Below, in pieces: positions 24,537 through 35,700 of a stretch of 64,000 bases of DNA (positions within the stretch are counted from its first letter, which is position 1; every line of letters starts with the position of its first letter). The stretch lies in assembly GCA_021613535.1 (NCBI GenBank), contig CP075495.1:8928001-8992000 (forward strand), given 5' to 3'. Below the pieces are notes generated by a model, which was not told the DNA's origin, did not search any database, and was given only the letters and a program-made list of their open reading frames with translations. The stretch comes from Adineta vaga (lineage: Eukaryota; Rotifera). Both the position numbers and the translations under genes were made by a program.

Positions 24537-26200
24537 CTCGTTTCTTCTCTCTCTATGTGTATATGTATTAAAGAGAAACAGTACGAGAAAGAGGAGAGAA
24601 AAAGAAAAGAAACTGGCACTGTCAATTTACTTTTACATAAATCGCTTTTTTCCTTATCTACATTGACGAGTGACGAACGAAGATTTTTTTTTCTAAATAC
24701 TCTTCAACAATCAAGAAAAGAAAAAATAACATATAATATACATTCAGTTTATGGTCGAATGAATGATGTCACTCAAAAAAAAAAGAGTTGATTTGACGGG
24801 TGCCCAAGCTCCTTCTCGCTCTCTCTACATATGTGTATATGTATATAAAAATGGTACAGTTACGTGCTTACTCACTGTCGTTCATTTTCTCTCTTCTATT
24901 TGCCTTGATACAATGTACAATGGATCAAATTTTTTTCTCTTCTTTTAATCGAATGTTCATATGAAAAAAAAGAAAGAAGAAAAGAAAAACCTTGACAAAA
25001 CACTCGAGGTAGTTGACTTTCGTAGGTCATAAAACAGTTTTTATGAATGAATAAAAAGTATGTCGAGAATATGAATGAGAATCAAGAAATTTTTCAAAGA
25101 ATAGTAATAGTTACCACGATAAGATATTGTATATCTCATACAAATCAATGAACAATCTTAGTTTCAATATAAGATTTCAATCTTTGTTTTCTATAATAGA
25201 TATCGAAATAATGAATAAGAAAAGAGGATGTACTCTATCACTGTTCTCATTGTCATGATGAAACTATACAATTATAATGAAAATATGAGTGAGAAGAAAA
25301 CGAAAACAAATAGATAAAAGAAAAAATGACGAGACATCTCGGTAACTATTTGAACAAGTCTGTTTGGCTGTCTTTCTCTTTCTATGTATATATATATATT
25401 TATAGAGTGATAATTGCGATGTGAAAATGCATGATCTCTCTTGGGACTATCTTACTGACTATATGTAAATATATATATATATATATAGTTATAAGCAGTA
25501 GCAACTTGTGTTACTGTATTTATTGTTGTTGACACAGATAGATAAAACACATCAATGGACAAGAATAACAGCATAAGAAAAGTATCATTCGAATGAAAAC
25601 TGTACTGCTTGTCAACAATCGATTCACTTCAATTATATCATCTATATCTTATCATAACATATGATAATAACAAAAGAAAAAAAAAGAAGACAAATCAATG
25701 TTTTTTTATCTAACTATCAAATAAAAAAGCATCCTCATCTAAATACATGTACAATATGAATAAAAAATCTATGTACAGTACAGTCATTAAAAATGACAGT
25801 TGGAGGGTAAAGAATGTCGATGAAAAAAATAAACAAGATACCCAGCAATTCATTGGGAGTACGTACCAGATTTGATGAGTTTTCTCTCGACCTCGATTGA
25901 TCCAATTAACACTAACTGATAAAAATAACAAAAACATTTGATATCTTCTTTTCCGGTACTCTCATATAAGAAATAAACACACCATTCAACATACGCACAC
26001 AGGGTCGAATTCATATGTGTTACTATCAATTTCAATGTTAACATTGCTTGTAGCGCTAGATTTGATCTTTTTCTCATTGGTATATTTTTCTGTTCAATTA
26101 AAACTAGGAAATTAAAAAAAAAAGAGTTCTTTGTCTAATCGGACGGCTACTATTTATTTATTCGTAGAACATCTCCATTCTTCAATATATTATCTTCAAT
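24537..26200. other. Divergent intergenic region Nck-SLBP
   Basis: There are 1.66 kb without a supported gene. Several microsatellite-like TA runs occur (25386-25400, 25468-25488), along with A-rich tracts. Weak open frames at 24555-24948 (+) and 25710-26077 (-) have no recognisable protein character. The region must hold both promoters. Confidence 0.6.
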
Positions 26201-27954
26201 ATGTCAGCATCTAACACTCCAAAGTAAATTAACTAATATATTACTAGTATTTTGTATGAGCATAAATAATTATATATTATTTTTAGTCATATACGTCATA
26301 CACCCAAAACAACTCGCGCATATGAGTCAAGTGATGGCGGTACGCCAAGTCCGGCACGTTTTCGATCCAAACGAAATTGTAATAATGAAACTAATGAAAA
26401 GTATGAAATAAAAAAACAACATTTCGAAAAACAAATATTGATACTAAGGAAATTTCAGTTCACAGCGACGAAATAAATATCATCCATACCAAGCACCTGC
26501 TTGTTTTGATGAAAATGCGAATGATCAGTTTCATGATGAAAATCATCGGTAAATAAGAGATAGCAAACCATTTTCTTTCTACAAGATAATTATCTACTGA
26601 ATAGAACACCAAGTAAATTATCAACACCAAATAATCGACCAAATAAATTGAATATTAGAAATGATGACAGACCAAGAACACCAAAACCAAGGTAATGAAG
26701 AGTGTGTTTTCAAATGATTATTTCATACATGTTTTTGTTTTCAGTTTCGAAGAAGAACAACAAGAACTACAAAAATCACTATCAAAAGATTGGTGTGATA
26801 AAATGGACAATGAAGAAGCAGAAGAAAAAAAATTACATAGGTAATTTTAAAACAGAACTATTTATCATCAACTTACTTTCTTTTTATATATCTTCAGTTT
26901 TATACTTTATTTAAAACAATTTTCTGTTCATGCAAATAAAACAACAGAAGAAATTCTTGCCTCTATTGAATGTTGTCCGAAAGGTTGGATAAAATACATT
27001 GCTAATGTCTATTTTATGTTGATATTTAATTGTAGAACTTCTACGACGACAAAAAGAAATCAGTAAAGGAAAATTATCCAAAGCATATGAAGCATATACA
27101 TCGGCTGTTCCTCGGTATATTCATTGTTTTTTGTTTTGAATGTGATGGTTTAGTGTATGTTTACTTTTATATCCAAAGAAAATCTCGTGCACGACAACAT
27201 CCACGTACACCATGCAAATATGCAAAAATGTCTCGGCGTGGATTTGATGGAGCGATCAAAGCATGGCGTCGAAAACTTCATGAATTTGGTGCAGATAAGT
27301 ATGTTTTGTTCATGTTTAATTTGTACATATGAAAGTTAGAAATCTCATCGTTTCTCGACATAACAACGATAGCAGTATACTTTTGTTAACTCTAATTGAT
27401 ACGATCTATTTCTAATAGGTATTGGTAACTGTGAATATTTTGAGATAATGGAATATAAATTGTATTGTTCTTTTGTTTTGGAGTGGTACTGAGTATGTTG
27501 AAAAGGTGAATGGATTGGATAAACTGATGAGATTGAGAAAAATTGCATTATAAGAGTTACGTCTCTTCATCTATTGTATTCTTTCAATTTATTTGAGTAA
27601 GATCTTTTACATTCATATAAGATCTAATATGGTCAATTTCGAAAATTTGAAACTAAATTTTTATTTAGAACGAAAGAAAATGGTGGTAATGATGATGATT
27701 CAATTTCTTTATCATCATCGTCACAACGTAGTGATGGTTATTCAACACCATCATCAGCATCCATAAGCATGGATGATATCGATGAAAATTTCTTACCTGA
27801 TCTATATGATTTTGAAGAATCACTTATCGTTCAATCCAATAATGATCAAGATATTGAATTGAAATTTGGTGCATTAGTAGGTGGTGATGTAGCTGATTCA
27901 ATGGATACTATTGTTAACAATGTTGATTCACGTTCAGCGATGGCATTTGATTAA
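26201..27954 (+). CDS. SLBP: Histone RNA hairpin-binding protein (SLBP)
   Basis: Nine exons (26201-26223, 26287-26400, 26459-26548, 26605-26691, 26745-26840, 26898-26983, 27036-27114, 27179-27298, 27669-27954) give 326 aa. The N-terminus is basic and Thr-Pro rich (HTPKTT, TPSPAR, TPKPS), suggesting kinase sites. The RNA-binding domain is unmistakable: LLRRQKEISKGKLSKAYEAY, then HPRTPCKYAKMSRRGFD and IKAWRRKLHEF. Its HPRTPxKY core has Cys where human SLBP has Asn. The C-terminus is acidic and Ser-rich. SLBP binds the 3' stem-loop of replication-dependent histone mRNAs and directs their processing and translation. A 370-nt intron precedes the last exon. It heads a co-oriented group with AP3M, CREBL2 and IMP3. 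Confidence 0.94.
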
Positions 27955-28369
27955 TAGTAATAATAAACGGAAGAAGACAAATCAATGGACATGATGATTA
28001 TTTTGTTATCTTCTATTTTCCTAAATTTACTCGTGTTCATTCGCATCGAATGAGAAAAACTAAGTCCTGAACATCGTCAGATTATTTTTCTTTTTTCTTC
28101 CTTCATTTGTTCCCTATATATTTTTTTGTGCCTGTCTGATATACGTACGTTGTTTGGAATGTTCTTTTCTTTATATTTGTGTGCTGATATTTGTCTTTGT
28201 ATATATTTTTTTCCTGCTTCTTTCATTTAGCTGGTAGATTAAAACAGAAAAAAGATTAAGATCAGCGATGCGTATATGCATTAGCTTATGATATTAATAC
28301 ATCCTTTCACGAAAATGTAAACCATTTTTTTCTTGTTTGATTTGCAGATTGAAGTTTTTTTTTAAGAGA
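27955..28369 (+). promoter_or_regulatory. SLBP-AP3M intercistronic region with splice-acceptor-like AG
   Basis: This 415-nt, T-rich gap contains a TTTGCAG acceptor-like sequence ending at 28347, 22 nt before the AP3M ATG. It is compatible with trans-splicing or a 5'-UTR intron. No gene is seen. Confidence 0.45.
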
Positions 28370-29096
28370 ATGATTCATAGTCTATTTATTATTAATGGAT
28401 CAGGGTAAATATTAATGATCAATGAATTATTATTTTATTTTTTAATTTCTTCTATGTAGAGATGTGTTTATGGAAAAACATTGGAAAACTGTAATTGGTA
28501 AATCCATATGTGATTACTTCTTCGAAGCACAGTCAAAAGTAAATGAAAATCTCATAAACTGAAACTTGTAAAGAAATAAGATGATTCTTTTCGTTTTAGT
28601 GTGCCAATTCAGAAGATGTACCACCTGTAATTGCTACGCCTCATCATTATTTAGTCAATATATTTCGTAATAATCTCTATTTTGTTGCCGTACTTACCAA
28701 CGAACGTAAGTGCTCTTCATTAACAAAATTGAAACGAATGATATAGATAAAAAATTTTAGTTGCACCATTATTTGTCATTGAATTTCTTCATCGAATAAT
28801 GGATGTATTCGAAAATTATTTTGGTGAATGTACAGAAACATCACTAAAAGATAATTATGTTATTGTTTATGAAGTAAGACAATTTTGTTAAATATTCTAT
28901 TTTAATTGAATATTTTAGTTATTGGATGAAATGCTTGATTCAGGTTTACCATTGGCAACTGAAACGAATATTTTAAAAGAATTAATTAAACCACCAAATG
29001 TTTTGCGTAAAGTGACAGATATTATTACTGGAGATTCTACGAAGTACGTGATAAAAATGAATTATATATTCATTTCATTTTTAGAATTATTCTATA

Positions 29097-29138
<42 letters not shown>

Positions 29139-31279
29139 AGAAAGACAACGAATAGTACAAAATTAAATCTCTTGTTCTAGTATTAGTGATAAACTTCCAT
29201 CTAGTCAATTATCAAATATACCATGGCGTCCTATGGGTATTAAATACACGAATAATGAAGCTTATTTTGATTTAATTGAAGAAATAGATGCTATTATTGA
29301 TCGAAATGGAGTTACAGTTATGTGTGAAATCCAAGGATATGTAAGTGAAATAAATAAATAAATATATATGGTTATTGTTATTGTCATTGCGCGATAAGTA
29401 GTATAGAAATTTAAATTTGAATAATAAAAATAAGTTGAAGTATACGTTTGAAATCTATATATTATTTTTTATTAAAACTTAGTGTTATTATGTCGCCTGA
29501 GAGTGCCAAAGATCTATCGAGTAGAATGATATCGGGTGTAACATGGCGTAAAATGGGCATTGTACATCGTGCAACAAATGAGATTTTACTTGACGTTATT
29601 GAAACACTCGATGCCATTGTCGATCAACGTGGAATGATTATTACTGCCGAAGTCAGCGGTGTGGTACGAGTTTAGCCGCACATATACGCAAAGTTTTGCA
29701 CAATGCTAAATGAAAAATTTTCTCAGATTTTATCGAAAAAAGATGCTGATTCTATTTGTTATGATTGAATTTCTTTTTCCTCACAATGATTGAACGCTAA
29801 TGTTTTGTGTGTTTTGTTTCTGTTTAGATTGATTGCTGTATTAAATTAAGTGGAATGCCAGATTTAACATTATCCTTTATTAATCCACGATTACTGGATG
29901 ATGTTAGTTTTCATCCATGTGTACGATTAAAAAAATGGGAGGTAAAAACAATTGGTTATCACGAAAAAATTCTTCCATTCTATCGAAAAATATGATTCAA
30001 TTTTTATTTAGGGTGAACGTGTTTTGTCATTTATTCCACCGGATGGAAATTTTCGTTTAATTTCCTATCATATTGGCTCACAGAAGTAAGTTATTGATGA
30101 TTGTTTGTTTAGCATATTGTATTTTTTCTGTGTCAACAGATGTCAATTAGAGTAAGTTAATTGTCATTGTATGACGAAAATATATGTGAAGTTTTTCCCT
30201 ATAATAAAAAAAGGAAAACTACCGCTTTATATAGATATGATTAGAAATTCATATTTCATATGAAGATAGTCCAAAAAAAACCTCTAGACATGCACTTAGT
30301 GGTTGATGTATAGGATCTTTTAAAATTCTTCTATATTTGTATAGATTTTATTGATATTGTGTTTCTTGTCTAAACCATTCCCTTAGATTCATCGTTATAC
30401 AGTGAAAAGATTCAGTTTTTATAGTCTATAGAATGCATAATTAATTTTAGACAACCTTGCCATTGTGATATCAAAACACCTAATACATATTTGACACTTT
30501 CTCAAAGCTTTGACTTCTTTGATCCTTCATTTTTCAGTTTGAATTAGACTGGAATAGAATTCTATCTATCGTCACTTGATCTTACCTAAAAAGTATCAAA
30601 TATTAGAATTCTTATGCTAATTATTAACAAAGAAACTGAATAATTTTACTTGTGATAATCTTCAATTTCCCTTGTAGATAGTGTTACCTGAATAGTATTT
30701 AAAAACCTGTTACTTAGATTTCATTTCAAATCCGTAAAAATTGATATTTATTCTAGTGCAATATCAATTCCAATCTATGTTAAACATAATATTCAATTTC
30801 GTGAAGGTAGCAGTGGACGATTTGAATTAACTGTTGGACCGAAACAAACCATGGGCAAAACTGTATGTCTTGATCTTTTCATTTATCATACATTCTTACT
30901 TTTTCTCGTATAGCTTGAAGCTGTAGTTATCGAATGTTCAATGCCAAAAAGTGTTCTCAATTGTACTTTAACACCAACACAAGGCAAATGTACATTTGAT
31001 CCAGTAAAAAAGATTCTGGTTTGGGACATTGGTAAAATAGAAAGTAATACACAAGCTGCAGCTCGTTTACCATCTTTACGCGGCAATATTGTCTTAGCAA
31101 CTGGTCAACCACTACCAGAATCCAATCCGATATTAAATGTTCGTTTTACATTAAATCAAATAGCAATATCAGGCATTCGTGTACAACGTGTTGATATGCA
31201 CGGAGAAAAATATAAACCATTCAAAGGCGTCAAATATATCACAACAGTAAAAAATGGTCGATTTCAAATTCGAACATAG
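28370..31279 (+). CDS. AP3M1: AP-3 complex mu subunit with two alternative exons
   Basis: Exons 28370-28404, 28460-28538, 28600-28705, 28761-28873, 28919-29043, then 29181-29340 (A) or 29483-29663 (B), then 29828-29941, 30012-30085, 30757-30862 and 30914-31279. The product is 425 aa with exon A or 432 aa with exon B, against 418 for human AP3M1. The longin-like N-terminal domain begins MIHSLFIINGSGDVFMEKHW. The mu homology domain starts near exon A/B and continues IKLSGMPDLTLSFINPRLLD, FHPCVRLKKWEGERVLSF, LTPTQGKCTFDP and YKPFKGVKYITT, ending GRFQIRT. AP-3 sorts cargo from endosomes to lysosome-related organelles, and mu reads YxxPhi signals. A 671-nt intron (30086-30756) is unusually long for this gene. 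Confidence 0.95.
29101..29141. repeat. (GAAA)n(GA)n microsatellite in AP3M intron
   Basis: A purine tract of GAAA units followed by GA units lies about 40 nt upstream of the exon A acceptor, inside the intron 29044-29180. It may affect splicing of the following alternative exon; this is speculation. Confidence 0.9.
29181..29340 (+). other. AP3M alternative exon A (canonical AP-3 type)
   Basis: This 160-nt exon is bounded by ttctag and gtaagt, with entry phase 2 and exit phase 0. It encodes SSQLSNIPWRPMGIKYTNNE followed by AYFDLIEE and ends IQGY. It closely resembles the matching part of vertebrate AP3M (QLSNIPWRRAGVKYTNNEAY). The aromatic Tyr before Phe-Asp corresponds to the mu2 position that lines the tyrosine pocket. 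Confidence 0.9.
29483..29663 (+). other. AP3M alternative exon B (divergent homologue of exon A)
   Basis: This 181-nt exon has an acceptor AG at 29481-29482 and donor gtacga at 29664, with the same phases as exon A. It encodes VTWRKMGIVHRATNEILLD, then VIETLDAIVDQRGM and ends AEVSGV. About 17 of 43 aligned residues equal exon A. It has Leu where exon A has the pocket Tyr, but keeps the following Asp. It uses more C-ending codons (GCC, GTC, GAC, CTC) than exon A. The frame is open and splice sites are intact, so it does not look like a relic. Confidence 0.85.
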
Positions 31280-31498
31280 ATTTCTTCAATGATTTTTTCA
31301 AAATTTTGTTTGTGCAATAGAGAAAAAACCCAATTCCTAATGAATGTCGTTCCGTATTTTATGATTTGATTTCTTTTCTTTTTTTTTGTAATTATACTGT
31401 CTTTTAGTTTCAATTGCTGATTAGACAAAAACGAAAAACACTTCAGAAATAAATCGATAGATTTTTTTTCTTCTTTTAGATATCTAAGTTTCAAATTC
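31280..31498 (+). promoter_or_regulatory. AP3M-CREBL2 intercistronic region
   Basis: This 219-nt gap carries a long T-rich stretch and TTCTTTTAG ending at 31479, 19 nt before the next ATG. It is a candidate trans-splice acceptor. Confidence 0.5.
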
Positions 31499-31780
31499 AT
31501 GGGTAAACGAGGTCGAAAACCAATCAAAAGTGATTCGAATACGCGATTAGAGAAAAGTCGTGAAAGTGCTCGACAATGTCGTCATCGAAAGAAACTTCGC
31601 TACGAATATTTAGAAGAACTTGTTACTGATCGAGAAAAAGCAATTATTCAATTACAACAAGAACTCGAACGTTTACGAACAATTTGTCAATATTTGGATC
31701 AAAATGGTGTCAATAATGAAATACGTCAAGAATTATCTCAATGGAAAGATGATCCTGATGTAATTAATTTGATCAAATGA
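31499..31780 (+). CDS. CREBL2: CREBL2-like bZIP transcription factor
   Basis: A single open exon of 93 aa starts MGKRGRKP. The basic region KSRESARQCRHRKKLRYEY and adjoining LEELVTDREKAI match CREBL2 (KLERSRQSARECRARKKLRY, LEELVSSRERAI) nearly residue for residue. A short leucine zipper (LQQELERLRTICQYLDQ) follows. It is shorter than the vertebrate protein (120 aa) at both ends. CREBL2 is a CREB-family regulator linked to metabolic gene control. The basic-region Asn of classical bZIPs is replaced by the Ser-Ala-Arg-Gln-Cys arrangement as in CREBL2. The absence of introns and the close spacing to AP3M and IMP3 fit a downstream operon gene. Confidence 0.88.
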   Translation: MGKRGRKPIKSDSNTRLEKSRESARQCRHRKKLRYEYLEELVTDREKAIIQLQQELERLRTICQYLDQNGVNNEIRQELSQWKDDPDVINLIK

Positions 31781-32014
31781 AATTGACAAACCAAAACAAA
31801 AATTTCGAATAACAGTTTTCTTCTTCTTCGTATTTTCTTTATGTAAAAAAAACACACATCCGGTTGGTTTTTGTCAAACAGTAAATTTTGTCAATGTGCA
31901 ATTAATGCACGAACAGTATTTTCAAAAATATATTAAATCCGCAAATATTTAAATACATTTCATTCATTGTATTTTCAGATTAGAAAATTCAAACTTCTCT
32001 TTACTTTTATCATC
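31781..32014 (+). promoter_or_regulatory. CREBL2-IMP3 intercistronic region
   Basis: This 234-nt gap contains TATTTTCAG ending at 31978, 36 nt before the IMP3 ATG. It is a candidate trans-splice or UTR acceptor. Confidence 0.45.
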
Positions 32015-32727
32015 ATGGTACGAAAATTACGTTTTCATGAACGTAAATTATTGAAGAAAGTCGATTTTATCAATTGGGAAGTTGATAAAAATCTTCATGA
32101 AGTAACGGTAATGCGCAAATTTCATATACAAAAACGAGAAGATTATACAAAATATAATGATTTATCTCGACGAATACGTGATCTTGCACGTAAAATCAAA
32201 GAATTAGATGCCAATGATCCATTTCGTATTGAAGCAACACGAACATTATTAGAGAAATTGTAAGCAAACAATTCGAATGCTCTCATTTCTGTTTATTCTC
32301 TTTTCATAGACATGCAATTGGTTTAGTTCCAACTCGAGAAAATCTCGAACTAGTTGATAAAATCACTGCTAGCCGATTCTGTCGACGTCGTTTACCTGTA
32401 ATAATGACGCGCAATCATATGGCACAACATTTACCAGGAGCAGTGAAATTCATCGAACAAGGCCATGTACGAATTGGACCTGATATTGTCAGTGATCCAG
32501 CATTTCTTGTTACGAGGTAAATTTAACTTTTCACGAGTAGGTTTTATTTGAAAATTTTCTTCTATGATATTTAGAAATACAGAAGATTTTATCTCTTGGA
32601 CTGATAATTCAGCCATACGAAAACAATTATTAGAATATCAAGATATGGTAAGAACGAGCTTACGAACTAAATTTATTATTTCTTCGATTTGTTTTTGTTT
32701 TCTTTTTAGGAAACTGAAATTGTTTAA
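32015..32727 (+). CDS. IMP3: IMP3, U3 small nucleolar ribonucleoprotein
   Basis: Four exons (32015-32259, 32310-32516, 32575-32647, 32710-32727) give 180 aa; human IMP3 has 184. The protein starts [20 protein letters not shown] and contains [35 protein letters not shown], and the S4 RNA-binding segment [25 protein letters not shown] and [16 protein letters not shown]3 sits in the U3 snoRNP / SSU processome and helps U3 base-pair with pre-18S rRNA. The last exon codes only ETEIV. It is the last of four closely spaced co-oriented genes. Confidence 0.95.
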
Positions 32728-35700
32728 ATTCACTGTTTTGTTGTTCTTGTTCTTGTTTTGCTAATAAAAATAAGGCGAAAATAAACATATTTGAAATGAA
32801 TTTCTCGAGCTTTTCATGCATTATTGACAATAGAATTCAGTCATTCACGTAACAACTTCAATTAATTTTATTGATCAAATATAAGAAACATATCTGAATT
32901 ATTATTGTTCGATGATATTATGCTAATTTTTATCAAACCTTATATTTTCATTAATTGCTAAAAGAACGAATAACAAAACATGTATTTAAAACTTTGATCT
33001 ATCAAATTGAAAAGTCTATTCTCTATTCAAAATGATTTAATAATGATGAAATAATTTATTTGAATTAAAATTTACAATTTGTCATTGTTGTAAATATTTT
33101 TTCATGAAATATTTACTAAAATCAATTGAGACATCGTTGTATTCAAAGTTAAGAGACAAGATTAATGCAAATTGATCGTACTCTCTTACTTTCGAATATG
33201 AGAATCGTTTTTACATTGAAAATAAAACGAGTATTGTAAAAAAAATGTTTGATGAAAGATTTGATCAAGTTCAAATGCGATTTTTCTCGTAAAGTTTACA
33301 TTCGTTATTCATATGAAGATTTACTAAGAATAAAACGGCATCAATTAGTTTCCATTTTTGATTTGGTAACATTTGTTCACTAAAATCCATTATTCGTCTT
33401 ATCTTTTATTTCATTATTCATATCATACAATCAAAGTTTCAATCAAATGTGCAACATATCAATGATAATGATTGACAGAACATGCCTACAATATCTTAAC
33501 AATGTTTGTTCTCAAACATACTTTCATTCACAATGAGACCTATGCATACAAAAGGTAAAAACTAATAATATCTATAGGAAAACTTTTCTCTTCTTCATCT
33601 TTCAGATTATTGAATAATGAACAGATGGCATTGTGTATTCATCTCAATTTTGTTTCCTCGTCTCACTCTTAAACTTGTCGTTCATATCGATATCTGATTA
33701 AGGTGCACATTGATATATATATATATATATCCATTCATTTCTACAGAACGGGAAAAGCAAATATTGACTGACGCCAAGAAACCTTCATTTAGGTATCGAT
33801 TACTTTTTTTTTCTGAAGGTCTATGATCCGATTACAGCGAACTCTTGAATAAATTTTTTTTTGTTCTAACAAGAAGGAAAAAAAAAGAAAAGATGCATAA
33901 ATGGATGTTAAAGTAAGTCTAAACGGAAACGGAATGAATTTGCTTTGCTTTTTTTTCGTATTTACTTGTGATGTCAGTAAGAGGAAATCGAATGTAAATT
34001 TTAATCATCTTCTTCCATCTTATTCTATGTTAACGAACACAATTGATCGATCATCAATCGAATGTGCCGACAACGGAACTAACCAAAGACATCATTCGTA
34101 TGTTTGCTCTGAACAAACGTCTCCGTTTGGTCTCTTATTCTTTTCTCGTCACGATCCGAAATTGATGTATGATGATGAGGTGTGACCAAAGTTTATTCTT
34201 TGCTCATTTTTAATGAAGAAAACTTCTTCTTCGTCAACTGTTCTAAAATTGACGAGAGAAAAAAAACCATCTGTTAGTTATTTCTAAGAACAAAAAATAA
34301 CAACAAGTCAATCGGGTACAAAAATTTGAAGAGTTAATCCTTCTTCGTTTTCCAAGCCGGAATAATGTTAATCAAAAAAGAAGAAGAAGAAGATTGCTTG
34401 ATCTTTTGTTTGAATGAAGCTTCGGCTGCTCAATTCATTTTTGACCTTGTTTCTACACGTATACACTTCTTCAAGTATATTTGACAAAGCTATGTATTGA
34501 ATGAAAAGAAGAAAAAAAACGAAGAATTTATGTTAAGCTTTGAGAGTCAACACTAAACTAAGTAGAATATACAAATAACACTCATTCAAACACAAGAGCT
34601 GATTGTCGTCGTCATCAAGTGATCAAATGTGATAAAAGCATTTCTTTTTGAGGTGAAAGAGAGAGAGCAAGAGAGATTGAAACGAAAGAACCAAACGACT
34701 ACGTCTTAACAAATTATCATTTTAGTAAATCCTTTTCTTCTGTTTTCTACATCCGCCTTTTTTGGTATTTTCACAGTTTGTAGTGAAAAAGGAAATGGAT
34801 TAATGTTTGTTATTCATTTGATGATCAAAAGTAATTGAATTCGAAAGGCAATGCATCATTTTCTTTCCGAAACAATGTTTGTTTTCACTCAGAAAAAGAA
34901 AGAGAAGAGCGACTCATCATCATCACCATGATTAGATTGACTTGAAGACACACCTGTGTGAAATGGCAAAAGAAGAAAATCAAAGTTTTATTCTTCTTTT
35001 GATCCAATTGAATATTATTGTTACGTCTTGACATATATATCATCTTAAGAAGAAAACAAAACAAAATAAAACAAGAAAAGATGTCACAAAATGAAATTCA
35101 CTTGCTTGTTTAAGAGCTGTAGTTCATTTGAACAACAAAGATTTCACTCACTTTCATTCGATTTTAATATCGGCAATTGATTACAAGTCGTGTCACGTAC
35201 AATGAATCCCTAGAACAGACTTCTTCAGAACTACTAATGAAGTCATTCGTTCAACTTCATTTAATGGCATGAATATCTTCATGAAAGATTCGTTTTCTTT
35301 CTCTCTCTCTCCCTCTCCCTCTCCCTTTCCTTCTCTCTGTCTCTCCTTCATAAAAGCTTGTATGTCTCTATTAAGGTTCTCGAATTACTTTTTGTTCGTA
35401 TATTTACCTTGGGCAACCGTACATAATTTTTCTTTTTTTTCTTTTACTAACATATTTTCAAAAAAATGTAAGTAGTTTTTAAAGTTGATTAGTAGAAATT
35501 TTGTTTAGATCTTCTCTTTTATTTCTTAATAAACATGATGTACTCGACTATATTGACATACTTGTTCTTGATGACAAAATCTTTCGAACTAATTTTCTCT
35601 TCTCTTTATACATGACTCATAAAGTTTTCATATTTGTGTATATATACATATTCTCTCGTTCTCTTAAATAAAATTTACTTTTTGAAAATGAGAATCATGT

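Noticed and set aside
25380-25490. TA-repeat clusters as transposon ends
   Set aside because: Simple dinucleotide repeats only; no terminal inverted repeats, target duplications or transposase frames nearby.
30440-30560. Possible extra AP3M exon in the 671-nt intron (after the AG near 30450)
   Set aside because: The frame is open for about 35 codons but shows no similarity to the neighbouring mu segments and runs into a stop without a good donor.
33901-34185. 94-codon plus-strand frame upstream of FoxA
   Set aside because: No recognisable motif and no exon partners; open frames of this length are expected in 64 kb of such sequence.
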